From positions 1 to 64,000 of the forward strand of contig NZ_CABKRX010000050.1 in NCBI RefSeq assembly GCF_902374955.1: a DNA stretch of 64,000 nucleotides, in the 5' to 3' direction. How positions within the stretch are numbered: the stretch's first letter is position 1; the number at the start of each line of letters is the position of its first letter. Both the position numbers and the translations under genes were made by a program. The notes below the pieces were generated by a model. The model was given only the letters and a program-made list of their open reading frames with translations, was not told where the DNA came from and made no database searches. This document shows, piece by piece, positions 18,776 through 28,630 of the stretch. The DNA is from Bacillus massilioanorexius. Its GTDB lineage: Bacteria; Bacillota; Bacilli; Bacillales; DSM-1321.

Positions 18776-18800
18776 CAAAAAGAGTCTTTATCAAGACTCT
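18776..18800 (-). terminator. Terminator overlapping the kinase stop codon
   Basis: Stem AGAGTCTT / AAGACTCT with a 4-base loop, then TTTTTGCGTTTTT on the minus strand. The upstream arm is made of the last two codons of the kinase gene (GAG TCT TGA). Confidence 0.8.
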
Positions 18801-19807
18801 AATAACACCACTTTACTTTTCGGAAAGACAAGTTGTACTTCCGTTCCTTCGTTTTTAGTTGATTGAATAGAGATACCTAAATGCAATTTATCCGCTAACA
18901 TCTTGCATAAATACAAGCCCATTCCAGTCGATTTCCTATATATTCTACCATTTTTACCTGTAAAACCTTTATCAAAAACGCGGCCTATATCTTTTTCATC
19001 GATTCCAATACCATTATCGACAATATGCAATATTAGATTATGATTACTTTTACTCGTGAAAATACGAATTTTACTATCTTCTTTCTGACAATAGTTAATA
19101 CTATTCACGATTATCTGATTTAAAATAAATTCAACCCATTTTTCATCACTAAAAACTACTTCATCTAACTCAGTTAATTGGAGCTGTATTTTTTTATGAA
19201 TAAATGATTTGGCGTTTTTCTTTATAATCTTTGAAACACAATCTTTAAGATGAAATTCCTTAACAATATAATCTTTACTTGCACTACTACTACGTGCATA
19301 ATAAAGTGCCTGCTCAACATAGTCTTCGATTTTCTCTAATTCTTCAGCTAAACCCTTCGTTAAAACATTCTTCTGGTTTTCTAGCATAAGCTTACTTGAA
19401 GCAATTGGAGTCTTCACCTCATGTACCCATGCTTCTATGTATTCTCGATATTCTGTTTGACTATTCTTGTACTTATTTACATGCTCATGCATTTGCGTAT
19501 CTGTCATTTTTAAAATATCATATAAAATTTGACCTTCTAAAAAATCTGGTTCATCTACAATTTCTGGCAATAAATATTTTTGATCTAGAGATTCAACATT
19601 TGCTATTAATTCATCATAAAATCTTTTTCTTCGAAAAAAATCAATAAAATAAGAAGTAAGTAATGGTACAAACCAGCCTAATAATACAATTACCATTACG
19701 ACTAGCTGCGCGTGAATTAGCCATAAAAAAATCAACACAAAAATACAAAGAGATATATTAATAAACAAAAACAGGAATCTTTCTTTGAAATAATCTCTGA
19801 TGTTCAT
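18791..19807 (-). CDS. BceS-like intramembrane-sensing histidine kinase
   Basis: 338 residues. Two membrane helices near the N-terminus (about 12-58) with almost no extracellular loop, as in BceS/PsdS kinases that sense through their transporter. The H-box WVHEVKTPIA carries the phosphorylated His; the N-box (NQIIVNSINYC) and G-boxes (DNGIGI, STGMGLYLC) of the ATPase domain are intact. Its ATG overlaps the regulator stop by 4 bases. Expected to be activated by flux through one of the two adjacent Bce transporters. Confidence 0.92.
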   Translation of the reverse strand: MNIRDYFKERFLFLFINISLCIFVLIFLWLIHAQLVVMVIVLLGWFVPLLTSYFIDFFRRKRFYDELIANVESLDQKYLLPEIVDEPDFLEGQILYDILKMTDTQMHEHVNKYKNSQTEYREYIEAWVHEVKTPIASSKLMLENQKNVLTKGLAEELEKIEDYVEQALYYARSSSASKDYIVKEFHLKDCVSKIIKKNAKSFIHKKIQLQLTELDEVVFSDEKWVEFILNQIIVNSINYCQKEDSKIRIFTSKSNHNLILHIVDNGIGIDEKDIGRVFDKGFTGKNGRIYRKSTGMGLYLCKMLADKLHLGISIQSTKNEGTEVQLVFPKSKVVLLES

Positions 19808-20478
19808 GACATGATATATCCTAATCCACGTCTAGTTTCTATTGGATTATTCATTCCAATTCCCTCGATTTTTTTACGAAGTCTTGTTATGTTAACTGAT
19901 AAAGTATTATCATCAATAAATAAATCAGATGACCATAAATCTTCCATTAATTCTTCTCTTGAAACTATGTTCCCTTTGTTTTTCATTAAACAATGAAGAA
20001 TTCTTAATTCATTTTTTGTTAACTCTTCCTGCCTATCGCGATATGAAATCGTACCATTTGATAAATGTAATTTTAACTCACCACTTACTAATATTGCTGC
20101 TTCTTGATTTGCATAAGTTCTTCTTAATAAATTTTCAATTCTTGCTAATAAGATTTGTGTATTATAAGGTTTAGTTACAAAATCATCGGCTCCTAAATTC
20201 ATACTCATTAGTTCGTCTATTTCATTATTACGACTTGTTACAATAATAATCGGTACTTGCGATGACTTACGAATCTCTCTACAAATATAATAGCCATCAA
20301 ATACTGGTAAATTGATATCTAATAAGATAAGATGTACATCCTCCTTAGTCGTATAGCTCATAATGTTCTGAAAATCGTCAGGTGCTTCTACTTCATACCC
20401 ATAGTTCATTAAAAATTCCTTCAATTCATTTCGAAGTGATTCTGCATCTTCAATAACTAATATCTTCATTTTCGACAA
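19804..20478 (-). CDS. BceR-like OmpR-family response regulator
   Basis: 224 residues. Receiver domain with acidic pair (VIEDAE), phospho-acceptor Asp in LLDINLPVFDG and Lys in VTKPYN; C-terminal winged helix ending in RGLGYIMS. The start is TTG with TTAGGAGT 9 bases upstream; an internal ATG three codons later lacks a spaced ribosome site. Forms an operon with the kinase. It probably binds the CTTACAnnnnTGTAAG repeats before the two transporter modules. Confidence 0.92.
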   Translation of the reverse strand: MSKMKILVIEDAESLRNELKEFLMNYGYEVEAPDDFQNIMSYTTKEDVHLILLDINLPVFDGYYICREIRKSSQVPIIIVTSRNNEIDELMSMNLGADDFVTKPYNTQILLARIENLLRRTYANQEAAILVSGELKLHLSNGTISYRDRQEELTKNELRILHCLMKNKGNIVSREELMEDLWSSDLFIDDNTLSVNITRLRKKIEGIGMNNPIETRRGLGYIMS

Positions 20479-20757
20479 GTGTTCTCACTCCTAAATTCAA
20501 CTTTTTTATCTATTCAAATTAACTCAATGTCTACACAATGAAAGTTTAATCATCCACTATTATCGTTCATTTTATTATTAGAAAAACAAATAAACATCTC
20601 ACCAATTAAAAGGTTCACTTCATTATAACTGTTTTTAACCTTTGATGTCTTTTACCCTGAAAAGGATGTCGTTCAACACCGTACATTATCATGAACATTT
20701 TTTATGCAACCTTTTATCATTCAGGAAATATGACTAATGTAAAAGGGGGGATGTTAG

Positions 20758-21003
20758 TTGAACACATCAAACACAGCTGCGTTTACGTTTTTAGCCTGGG
20801 CTAGTTTTATTCTGGCATTTTGTGCAGAATATATTGGCATTTATAACTTACAAGAGTCATTAAGTGTAAAAGGGTACTATGCCGTTTCAGGCGCATTTTT
20901 AATTATGAGTAGCTTTGTTTTACAAAAAACAATTCGTGATAATCATGAAGCCAAAACGCAAGAGGAAGTTGAATTAAAGGAAACTACTAAACAAGAAGAA
21001 TGA
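20758..21003 (+). CDS. YiaA/YiaB two-helix domain protein
   Basis: 81-residue membrane protein with two helices (about 8-28 and 40-58) around the loop IYNLQESLSVKGYYA, then a charged tail rich in Glu and Lys. This matches the yiaAB two-helix family, function unknown. TTG start with AAAGGGGGG upstream. Lone gene in the region between the Bce regulators and the permease, followed by a strong terminator. Confidence 0.75.
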   Translation: MNTSNTAAFTFLAWASFILAFCAEYIGIYNLQESLSVKGYYAVSGAFLIMSSFVLQKTIRDNHEAKTQEEVELKETTKQEE

Positions 21004-21104
21004 TAAGGAAAATCGTTATAGGTCCTTATTGATATAGCTATTATCTCAGAGAAATCGCGAAACCATTTACATTTTTATTCTATGATATACTTCAACTAAA
21101 AAAG

Positions 21105-21150
21105 GAACGGCTCATAACCAAGCATGGCGTGTATTAGGTTAGACAATTGT
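21105..21150. repeat. Degenerate fragment of the dispersed repeat
   Basis: GGCTCATAACCAAGCATGGCGTGTATTAGG plus TTAGACAA keeps the order of the 3' half of copy A (GGCTTATGACC...AGGCGCTG...CTAGACAA, given as separate pieces). Weak match. Confidence 0.35.
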
Positions 21151-21187
21151 CCTGGCTCCAAATTATATACTTTCTTATCTTATCAAA

Positions 21188-21230
21188 AATCCTCTCATAA
21201 CAAGGTAAGTACTAACTTGTTATGAGAGGA
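21188..21230. terminator. Strong stem-loop terminator
   Basis: 15-bp perfect stem TCCTCTCATAACAAG / CTTGTTATGAGAGGA downstream of the YiaAB-like gene. Confidence 0.75.
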
Positions 21231-21339
21231 CTCTTTCTACCCATAAAAATATTCATCATTTTATTCAAAAAAATTCACTAAATCATAACAACGCTTCCTT
21301 AATCAAGCTAGCATATGATATTACTCCTAAAAATGCTAT

Positions 21340-21371
21340 AAAAAAAGAACGCTTCCTAGCAAGAAGCGTCC
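21340..21371 (-). terminator. Terminator of the lysine-type permease
   Basis: Stem GGACGCTTC / GAAGCGTTC followed by TTTTTTT on the minus strand, 9 bp after the permease stop. Confidence 0.88.
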
Positions 21372-21379
21372 AATATGGC

Positions 21380-22860
21380 TTAATCATATTTTTTATCGAA
21401 ATCAAATTTAATGTCTTCAATTTTGACAAATTTAGTCTTTTTAATCAACTTATAACCAAACCACAAAACAAGGAAAAGTGGTATTCCTAAATAAGCTGCT
21501 ACTATACTACCCCAATCAATCTTGTCATCAAGAAATGCTTGAAAATTTTGAGCTAGAATTACTATTAAACCACATGCAATTGCAAAAATTGGTCCAATTG
21601 GATACCATTTCGCTCGATACGGTAATTTATCCAATGAATGACCTTGAGAGATATATGCTTTTCGGAAGCGATGTGACTGATGGAGATACCTAACCAGAAG
21701 ATAAACCCTGTAATGCCTATGGCGTTCATTAACCAAATATATACGATGCCATCTCCGAAGAAAGAAGCTAAGAATGCAAGAGTTCCAATAGCACATGTTA
21801 AAATCATACCTGCTACAGGTACACCACGTTTGTTTAATTTAGCAAAAATGCGTGGTGCTTGTCCTTCTTTTGCCATTGAATATAACATACGTGTTGACGC
21901 ATATAAACTTGAATTTCCAGCAGACAATACAGCTGATAGAATAACAGCATTCATAAGAGATGCAGCAAATGCAATACCTGCTTTTTCAAAGATAAGTGTA
22001 AATGGACTAACCATAACATTATCATTTTGTAAATTTGGATTTGTATAAGGAATAAGAAGTCCTACTACAAAAATAGCTAAAATATAGAATAGCAATATTC
22101 TCCAGAAAACACTTTTAATTGCTTTAGGAACATTTTTCGCTGGATTTTCACTTTCACCAGCTGTAACACCTACAATTTCAGTACCTTGGAAAGAAAAACC
22201 AGCAGCAATAAAAACGATAAATACGCCTAATACGCCACCAGAAAAAGGAGCATCATCAACTGTAAAGTTTTTAAAACCTACAGCTTCCCCACCCATAATT
22301 CCGATAATCATGAGCACACCCACGATGATAAAAATAACAATCGCAGATACTTTAATTAAGGAAAGCCAGTATTCACCTTCTCCATACCCTTTAACTGATA
22401 AATAGTTTAAAAGAAAAATAAGAGCTAAAAATAAGGCACTCCATACCCATGATGGGCTATCTGGAAACCAAAATTTCATAATCATTGTGGATGCAGCTAA
22501 CTCAGCAGCTATCGTCATCGACCAATTAAACCAATATGTCCAACCAATCGCGAAACCAAATGCTGGATCAACAAATCTAGTACCATACGTACTAAAAGCA
22601 CCGCTTGTTGGCATAAAAGCTGCCATTTCTCCTAAACTAGTCATAACGAAATATACCATTGCACCAACAAGTGCATAAGCAAGTAGTGCTCCACCAGGTC
22701 CAGCTGAGCTTATAGCTGCTCCACTGCTTAAGAACAATCCAGTACCAATTGCTCCACCAATAGAAATCATTGTTAAATGTCGCGACTTCAAATCACGTTT
22801 CAATTTCTGTTCTTGTTTTGGGAGTTCCTGTGTAATGTTCTTTTCTTCTTTTACTATCAT
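21380..22860 (-). pseudogene. lysP: LysP-type amino acid permease, one frameshift
   Basis: APC-superfamily amino acid permease (LysP/YvsH-like) split by a single missing base. The first frame (22860 to about 21673) encodes roughly 396 residues with helices 1-10, including GGAIGTGLFLSSG and GFSFQGTEIVGVTAGE. At 21672-21673 the codons AGT CAC ATC GCT should read AGT CAC TAT CGC. The other frame then continues RFRKAYISQG...LPYRAKWYPIGPIFA through helices 11-12 to the stop at 21380. The lesion is not in a homopolymer. The protein as sequenced would lose its last two helices. ATG start with AGGAGTG upstream. Confidence 0.82.
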
Positions 22861-23433
22861 TCTTTTTTCACTCCTTTTCCATGTTAATAAAACGCTTACA
22901 ATTCCTTCGTTAAGCTTTTTATTTTTAAAGGCATTGTTAAAGGATACTGCTATTGATGAAAAAGCTTGCTTTCTGCGGTCAATTCGTAAGCCTCCACACG
23001 CTTGAACTGTTTTGCCTCAGTGATCTTGCTGTTCTCGCTCATTCACTACTTCGGTGAAAATCAACATAGAAATTTAACAAAGCCTTCTATTAAAAGTTAT
23101 CTTTTTACAAATCATGTAATAAAATAACCTTATTTCAAAATAATTGCAATTTCCATACCATTATTCAAACAACCGCAAAATTCAACAATTTTCTAACATT
23201 TTTTCCATGAACAGCCGAATTCTATTGCTTTTCGAGCAAAATAATTTTTCTTCGCGCAAATATTTTTTGCTTTATTAAAAGAAAATGGATGTCTTTCGCA
23301 CAAAAAAGGTAACCACCTAAAAAGTAGATGATTACCTTTTTTCACTCTTACTATTTACAAATAGATTAAATGAATGTCTGTATCCTTTTGGACACTGTAA
23401 ACAACTCACTACGCCAATGAAATTGACTCTACA
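22861..23433. other. Intergenic region with repeat scrap and terminator
   Basis: 573 bp. Contains the permease promoter region, a decayed copy (about 22968-23040, GCTTGCTTTCTGCGG then GTAAGCCTCC) of a GCTTTC-GCGG-GAGCCTCC type intergenic repeat I know from other Bacilli, and the terminator at 23302-23342. No ORF of note. Confidence 0.5.
23302..23342. terminator. Terminator downstream of yccF-like gene
   Basis: Stem AAAAAAGGTAA / TTACCTTTTTT, about 90 bp after the yccF-like stop on the minus strand. Confidence 0.7.
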
Positions 23434-23796
23434 TTAACGTATCTCTTTTCCAAAAGGCATTAATGATAATTGAGCCATCTTTAATGCCTGTACTGCAAAT
23501 GGAATACCTATAATCGTAATAGCCAAAATAAACGCACTAACTAAGTTAGCAATGGCTAATGCCAAACCCCCAAAAACAATCCATAAAATATTTAATAATA
23601 AGCTACCAGCTCCGTCACTGACTGTGACAATTTCTTTTCCAAACGGTGCTAGCTGTAGTTTCGCCATTTTAAAACATTGAAGTCCTATCGGTAAACCGAT
23701 AATAGTAATACTCCAAAGGCAGCCAATCAAAAACCAGCCAATTGCATTAATAAATCCTCCAAATATAAACCATAATATATTCCCGATACAACCCAT
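23434..23796 (-). CDS. yccF: YccF-type inner membrane protein (DUF307)
   Basis: 120-residue membrane protein built from two similar halves, each with a helix pair and the repeated motif NILWFIFGG / NILWIVFGG followed by IIGLPIGLQ or IIGIPFAVQ and FGKEI. This internal duplication is typical of the YccF domain family, whose function is unknown. GAAGGTGA precedes the ATG. Lone gene. Confidence 0.85.
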   Translation of the reverse strand: MGCIGNILWFIFGGFINAIGWFLIGCLWSITIIGLPIGLQCFKMAKLQLAPFGKEIVTVSDGAGSLLLNILWIVFGGLALAIANLVSAFILAITIIGIPFAVQALKMAQLSLMPFGKEIR

Positions 23797-23922
23797 TTAA
23801 ATCACCTTCAACTTTCTTTCTATAACCTGTATACGATTTAAATAGGTCAAAAGTTCCATATAACCTTCTTAATCATTATGAAATTTTCATTCGTATCTTT
23901 ATAGGATAACTCTATTTTTCAT

Positions 23923-25797
23923 TTATCTCACAGCACTAGCACCGCCCAAAATGGGTAATTCAACTTTACTTAATGTTGGAACCACTTTTATTTTTGTTCC
24001 TGCTTTAGGGCGAATGGAATAATCATAATCCGAAGAAATAAGCACTACACCTATACGGTGGCCTGTCTGAAAAACATAATCTTGAGGTTGCATATCCCAT
24101 TTAAATGAATAAGCATGCCCAGGAACAAGTGGCTTGGAATTGCTAGAAGAAGTTAAATTCTGTGGGTCCATCCATCCTCGTGTTACAATTTTAGGCGTTG
24201 TGCCACCATAATCAACTAATAATGCTGTTAAATTTGCAACATTACGATCGATACTTGCCCTTATATTAACCATTGGTGTTCCACTTATCCGAACATCTTT
24301 CGTTAATTGACTTGAAAGATATGCAAGTCTGTTTGGTAATGTTGTTTCAGGATCAGCAACAAGAACATTTGCTTTCTTTAACGGATCATCAATAATGGTT
24401 TGATTTTCGTGTGGCTTAGTAGGTAATGATTTTAAATTTAAAGTACCTGCCCCGCTTTCGCTAGCGTTTAATTGAAATTTAGTTGATACTGCATTGATCT
24501 CCGGCCAATTTGCTTCTTTGCTCCATGTCTTGTCTTCACGTTGGATATCTACCATCGGCTCTTCCATAATTCCATTTTCTACTCCATACAACCAATAATC
24601 GAACCATCGATTTTCAGTTTGCTTATAATTATTAGCTGATGTACCACCATGCCCACCTTGATGTAACCACATTTTTCGTGGTACCTTGTTTTTTTCTAAT
24701 GCTTCCCACCATTGTGCAAAATGCTTTGTTTTAACATTCCAATCACTAAGACCATGTACAATAAACACACTTGCTTTTACTTTTTTAGCATCTTTCACAT
24801 AATCACGTTCTGCCCAAAAATCATTATAATCACCTGATGAACGATCAAGCCCTTTCGTTAATTGTTTAATTACTTTTTGACATGCTTCAGGGTTCTTTCG
24901 CGTTAAAACAGCTTCAGCCATATTATCAGCATCTTCTCCTTGATAACCACCTGGCGCTATTACTGCACCATTCGCACGATAATAATCGTACCAACTACTA
25001 ATAGCAGATGTAGGTATAATAGTTTTAAGTCCTTCTACACCAGTAGTAGCAACTGCATTAGGTAAAGTTCCATTATAAGAAACACCCGTCATTCCTACAT
25101 TTCCTGTTGACCAATCTGCTAAAACTTCTTGTCCATTTGCAGTAAATGCTTTTGCCCGCCCATTTAGCCAATCAATTACAGCCTTAGTACCTTCAATTTC
25201 ACGATAATCACCAGTTGTAGGACATCCATCTGAAGCACCTGTTCCAATACTCTCTCCTAAAATAACCCCATATCCACGAGGTACATAATAATTCCCAAGA
25301 GATCCGAGATTGGCTGCCTGTCCTTCCGCAATTGCGTAAGCTTTATTCATTGCAACTCTATTTCCAGGTCTACTTACAGGTATCAGGTCAACATCGACAT
25401 TATAGACTGGTGGATTAAGTAGTCCGGAACGATAAGGGCTCATTTCATAGATGACGGGAACTTTCACATCAGGAGCTGTTTTAGGACGCATTACTTTAAT
25501 TGATACTCGATCTTTCTTCCCATCCGAATCACTGTCTACAGTTGTCTCTACTAACAAAGTTTCAATAATGGCATTATCTGTTGAATAAATTGGTTTTGTC
25601 ATACCATTTTCTAATTCAATCCTCGTAGAGTTTATCAAAGTTTGTGAAAGGTGTTCATCTAACACTTGATTGCTCGACGGTGTGAGCGACGTCTTATTTT
25701 TGGTTGTAGTTGCACTTACTGTTGAACTGGATGCTCCAATTAGTACAGATAGTGACAATAATGAAATAAAACAAACTCCTAACAATTTTTTGTTCAA
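23923..25797 (-). CDS. Secreted Xaa-Pro dipeptidyl-peptidase (S15 family)
   Basis: 624-residue exported peptidase that removes N-terminal X-Pro dipeptides. Signal peptide residues 1-29 (LIGASSSTVSA). The alpha/beta-hydrolase domain has the nucleophile elbow GVSYNGT, the Asp segment VHGLSDWNV and the His segment LHQGGHGGT. The C-terminal jelly-roll domain begins near LPTKPHE. TTG start with GGAGGAGAT upstream. A linker of Ser/Thr after the signal peptide suggests release or wall passage. Monocistronic; probable role is use of proline-rich peptides. Cocaine-esterase relatives share this fold, but the size and secretion favour the peptidase. Confidence 0.88.
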   Translation of the reverse strand: MNKKLLGVCFISLLSLSVLIGASSSTVSATTTKNKTSLTPSSNQVLDEHLSQTLINSTRIELENGMTKPIYSTDNAIIETLLVETTVDSDSDGKKDRVSIKVMRPKTAPDVKVPVIYEMSPYRSGLLNPPVYNVDVDLIPVSRPGNRVAMNKAYAIAEGQAANLGSLGNYYVPRGYGVILGESIGTGASDGCPTTGDYREIEGTKAVIDWLNGRAKAFTANGQEVLADWSTGNVGMTGVSYNGTLPNAVATTGVEGLKTIIPTSAISSWYDYYRANGAVIAPGGYQGEDADNMAEAVLTRKNPEACQKVIKQLTKGLDRSSGDYNDFWAERDYVKDAKKVKASVFIVHGLSDWNVKTKHFAQWWEALEKNKVPRKMWLHQGGHGGTSANNYKQTENRWFDYWLYGVENGIMEEPMVDIQREDKTWSKEANWPEINAVSTKFQLNASESGAGTLNLKSLPTKPHENQTIIDDPLKKANVLVADPETTLPNRLAYLSSQLTKDVRISGTPMVNIRASIDRNVANLTALLVDYGGTTPKIVTRGWMDPQNLTSSSNSKPLVPGHAYSFKWDMQPQDYVFQTGHRIGVVLISSDYDYSIRPKAGTKIKVVPTLSKVELPILGGASAVR

Positions 25798-26269
25798 TCA
25801 GATCTCCTCCTAAATAAAATGATTTAAAGATTTTATTCACCTTAATTATAGTTATTTTATTCTGAAAATTATGTAAATTTATGTTGGAAATAGAAAATAA
25901 ATCTGATGTTGTTTCATTAATGATCTGTTCATCAGCATCCATTTCAGTTGTCAGCCAAGCAAAATTACTAAATTTAAAGATCAATTATATTTAGATAAGC
26001 TTTTAATAAAATGATAGAATACGAGAATTTATGTTATTTCTCTATTCGTATGAATATCTTTTGATTTACGTTTCTTTGATACTCGGTCATACACTTCTAA
26101 ACACACATAACCAGTAGCTAATATTAAAATAAATAGAACAATATTTAAATTCCTTCATATAAAGTAGTTTTAAATAAGCACATTCTCAGAAAAAAACTGT
26201 CGCATTAATACACGACAGTTTTATCTCGCTCCATATTACTACTAGATACATCTTTAATCATTTTTGACT
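25798..26269. other. Intergenic region with one possible tiny ORF and a terminator
   Basis: 472 bp. On the minus strand 26029-26145 reads NIVLFILILATGYVCLE then a basic tail ending DIHTNREIT, a convincing small membrane protein pattern. It lacks a normal start (ATT is the best, after GAAGGA), so it may be a remnant. The ABC-F terminator lies at 26186-26223. Confidence 0.4.
26186..26223 (-). terminator. Terminator of the ABC-F gene
   Basis: Stem AAAACTGTCG / CGACAGTTTT followed by TTTTTTTC on the minus strand. Confidence 0.85.
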
Positions 26270-28089
26270 TTAACTGAATCCCTCTAATTGATTCTCTACG
26301 TTTCGAATTTTCTCTATTCTATTTTGCTTTTCTTCTTCAGATAGGTCATTCTCATCTTGGCCTAAAAGAGCTAACATCTGTAATTCTAATAAATACTTTT
26401 CTGTGTTTTCTCCTATAGACAATGACGGATTTTCATTTCTCTTTTCCCATTCCCTAAAGCTTCCTAAATAGGTTTTAACTTGATGATTTTGAAGAGATAT
26501 TACCTTATTAGACAAACGACGTAATAAATAAGAATCATGAGAAACAACTATTATAGAACCTTCATATGCATCGAGCGCCTCTTCAATTTTTTCACGAGTA
26601 GCGATGTCCAAATAGTTTGTCGGTTCATCTAAAATCAGTAAATTTGCATCTAAAAAATACAATTTAACAAAAGCAACCCGACAACGTTCACCCATGCTTA
26701 ATTGTTGAATCGACTTATAAACGTCTTCTCGTCGGAACAAGAATGAGGCTAAAATAGTCCTTGCTTCCGCTTGCCCCATTTCAGGTATAGTCAATATTTC
26801 TTCTAGAATGGTATGATGCATATTTAAATTATCTAATTCCTGCATAAAGTAACCAATACGAAGCTGAGGATTCTTTTGGATACTTCCATTAGTTGGTTTC
26901 AATATTCCACTTAAAACTTGTAATAAAGTTGTTTTCCCTGATCCGTTTTTACCAATAACTGCAGCTCGATCTCCTCTTTCTATCATCAGATTCACATCTT
27001 GAAGAAGAGGTTCATCCTTAACGTAGAAAAAAACACATGTGATAATTGAATCATTTTCTTTGCCGAAAAATCACCGCTTTGAAAGTGAGCTGAAATTGTA
27101 GCCGTCTCTTTCGGTTTAGGAATACTATTCTTTTCTAATCGTTCTAGTATTTTCTCTTTAGCCTTATATTTGTCTGCACCTCTACCTGCCTGCTTTTGAG
27201 CAAATGGATCTCTTACACTAGCAGCAGACTTCGCTTTTTGATGCCAATTCTTATAAACTTGAATCATTTCTCTTATTTTTTTCTTTTCTTTTTCCCCCTT
27301 ATCATAAAGCGTTCTTTCCGATTTTATTTCCTGTTCTTTTGAACTTTTGTAGAAGGAGTATCCACCATGATAGGTTCTAGTACCATCTGTAGTTAACTCA
27401 ATTGTTACTGTAGCAACATCATCTATAAAAGCACGATCATGTGAAATAAATAAAACGGTTCCTCTAAAACTTTTCAGCCACCTAGTTAACCATTGCACGG
27501 TCTCAAAGTCTATATGATTGGTTGGTTCATCCAAAATTAAAAAGGTTGGTTCATTTATCATAATTTTAGCTAATCCTACTTTTGTTTTCTGTCCACCACT
27601 TAATTTTTGAAATGGTGTTTTCCATAGAGACTCACCAATATCCATTTTTAATAAACATCTGTCTATGTCTTCTTCCCATTGATAGCCATCATTTTCTATA
27701 TATTTCTCCAGAAGCTTGTTATACTCTTCAACTTGATTAAAATGATCACCTTTTTGTTCCCATTCTTTTAACATAGTATCTAATTTTGTTTTCAAAGAAT
27801 ATAAAGCTGGATTTTGTTTTTCTACCCCTTCTCTTACAAGCTCACCCTTTTGTTCAGAAACATCCTGATGAAGTATTCCGATTTGTTCCTCTTCTATATT
27901 CATTAAAAGTGTTCCTTTAGAAAGCTTTCTCTCTCCAGTAATAACCTTCATTAACGTTGTCTTTCCCACACCATTTTCTCCAATTAATGCAACTCTCTCA
28001 CCAAGATTCACACCAAAGTTCATATGGTCTACTAATACTTTTTGGTTTATCTCAATCATTCCATTATTTATTTTCAAAACAGACATCAT
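26270..28089 (-). pseudogene. ABC-F antibiotic-resistance ATPase, split by a homopolymer frameshift
   Basis: Two-ABC-domain protein without membrane segments, of the ribosome-protection (ABC-F) class. The first part, from ATG 28089, carries Walker A GENGVGKTT, signature LSGGQKTK, Walker B FLILDEPTNHID and the basic inter-domain linker. At a run of seven A on the plus strand (27027-27033) the frame changes; one more base would give SHVFFFYVKDEPLLQDVNLM and join it to the second domain (GKNGSGKTT, LSMGERCR, LLILDEPTNYLD). The start ATG 28089 is preferred over the GTG at 28098, which overlaps GGAGTG. A leader with a terminator precedes it. About 600 residues when intact. Confidence 0.85.
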
Positions 28090-28165
28090 ACATATCACTC
28101 CATTTCTTCAAACATGCTTTTATAAATGCTTAAATTCAAATAGTGAGTATGATTTTCTACAAAAA

Positions 28166-28195
28166 TAAAAAACCACAAGATTTTCCTGTGGCTTG
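28166..28195 (-). terminator. Attenuator-like terminator in the ABC-F leader
   Basis: Minus-strand stem CCACAGG / CTTGTGG with a 5-base loop, then TTTTTTATTTTT. It lies about 80 bp upstream of the ABC-F start and downstream of its probable promoter, as in antibiotic-induced attenuation leaders. Confidence 0.6.
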
Positions 28196-28630
28196 AAATG
28201 GATTAATTTCATTTGAATCTTCAACGCTTTAAAAATGTCTAGCTTCATAAGCCGTAGCCTAAGAATATTAGTTATCCCTACTAGTAATGGAAACCTTATT
28301 CCTTTCGAGATTACTTTTTGAGGAACTCTAATAAACCATATTTATTCATGGTTTACTCGTTTCCTTAACTAAACATCTAAAAATATACATACTAATCCTA
28401 TTTCTCTACCAACAGGTAAAGACCTTTTCACTATTAAGTTACATAGAAAAAAGTTATAGGATATCCATGATATATAAATTAGATGCCTCCTCCATTAATA
28501 TACGTTCATTGTAACATCAATCAAAGTCATTTTAAATGGCTGTTTTCACAAAAAATTGTTAGCTACTAACAAAGCAGATCTTATTGACAAACTGCCATCT
28601 TTTAGAAAATAGCCTTTTAAATCCTTTCCT
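28196..28630. promoter_or_regulatory. Long leader and promoter region of the ABC-F gene
   Basis: 435 bp, no long ORF. On the minus strand a GGAGGAGG ribosome site (about 28485-28492) lies far upstream, followed by short frames that could be a leader peptide. Next come a hairpin TAAACCAT/ATGGTTTA (about 28334-28356) and a degenerate scrap of the dispersed repeat (28236-28262, AAGCTAGACA). The arrangement fits ribosome-mediated attenuation; the leader start codon is not clear. Confidence 0.45.

Larger units (their letters stand above)
18420..18790. other. Promoter and repeat region between Bce module 2 and the kinase gene
   Basis: 371 bp. It holds the promoter and operator of the second transporter module, a partial repeat (18601-18639), a full repeat copy (18639-18764) and the kinase terminator. 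The segment CCGCATGTTCGGGAGCCTGC (18538-18557) looks like a scrap of another Bacillus intergenic repeat. Confidence 0.6.

Noticed and set aside
22885..22905. ATAAAACGCTTACA as a cre site before the lysine permease
   Set aside because: Two mismatches at the conserved TG; too weak to annotate.
25694..25984. Minus-strand frame of 96 codons upstream of the Xaa-Pro peptidase
   Set aside because: Overlaps the peptidase signal peptide in another frame and has no recognisable sequence.
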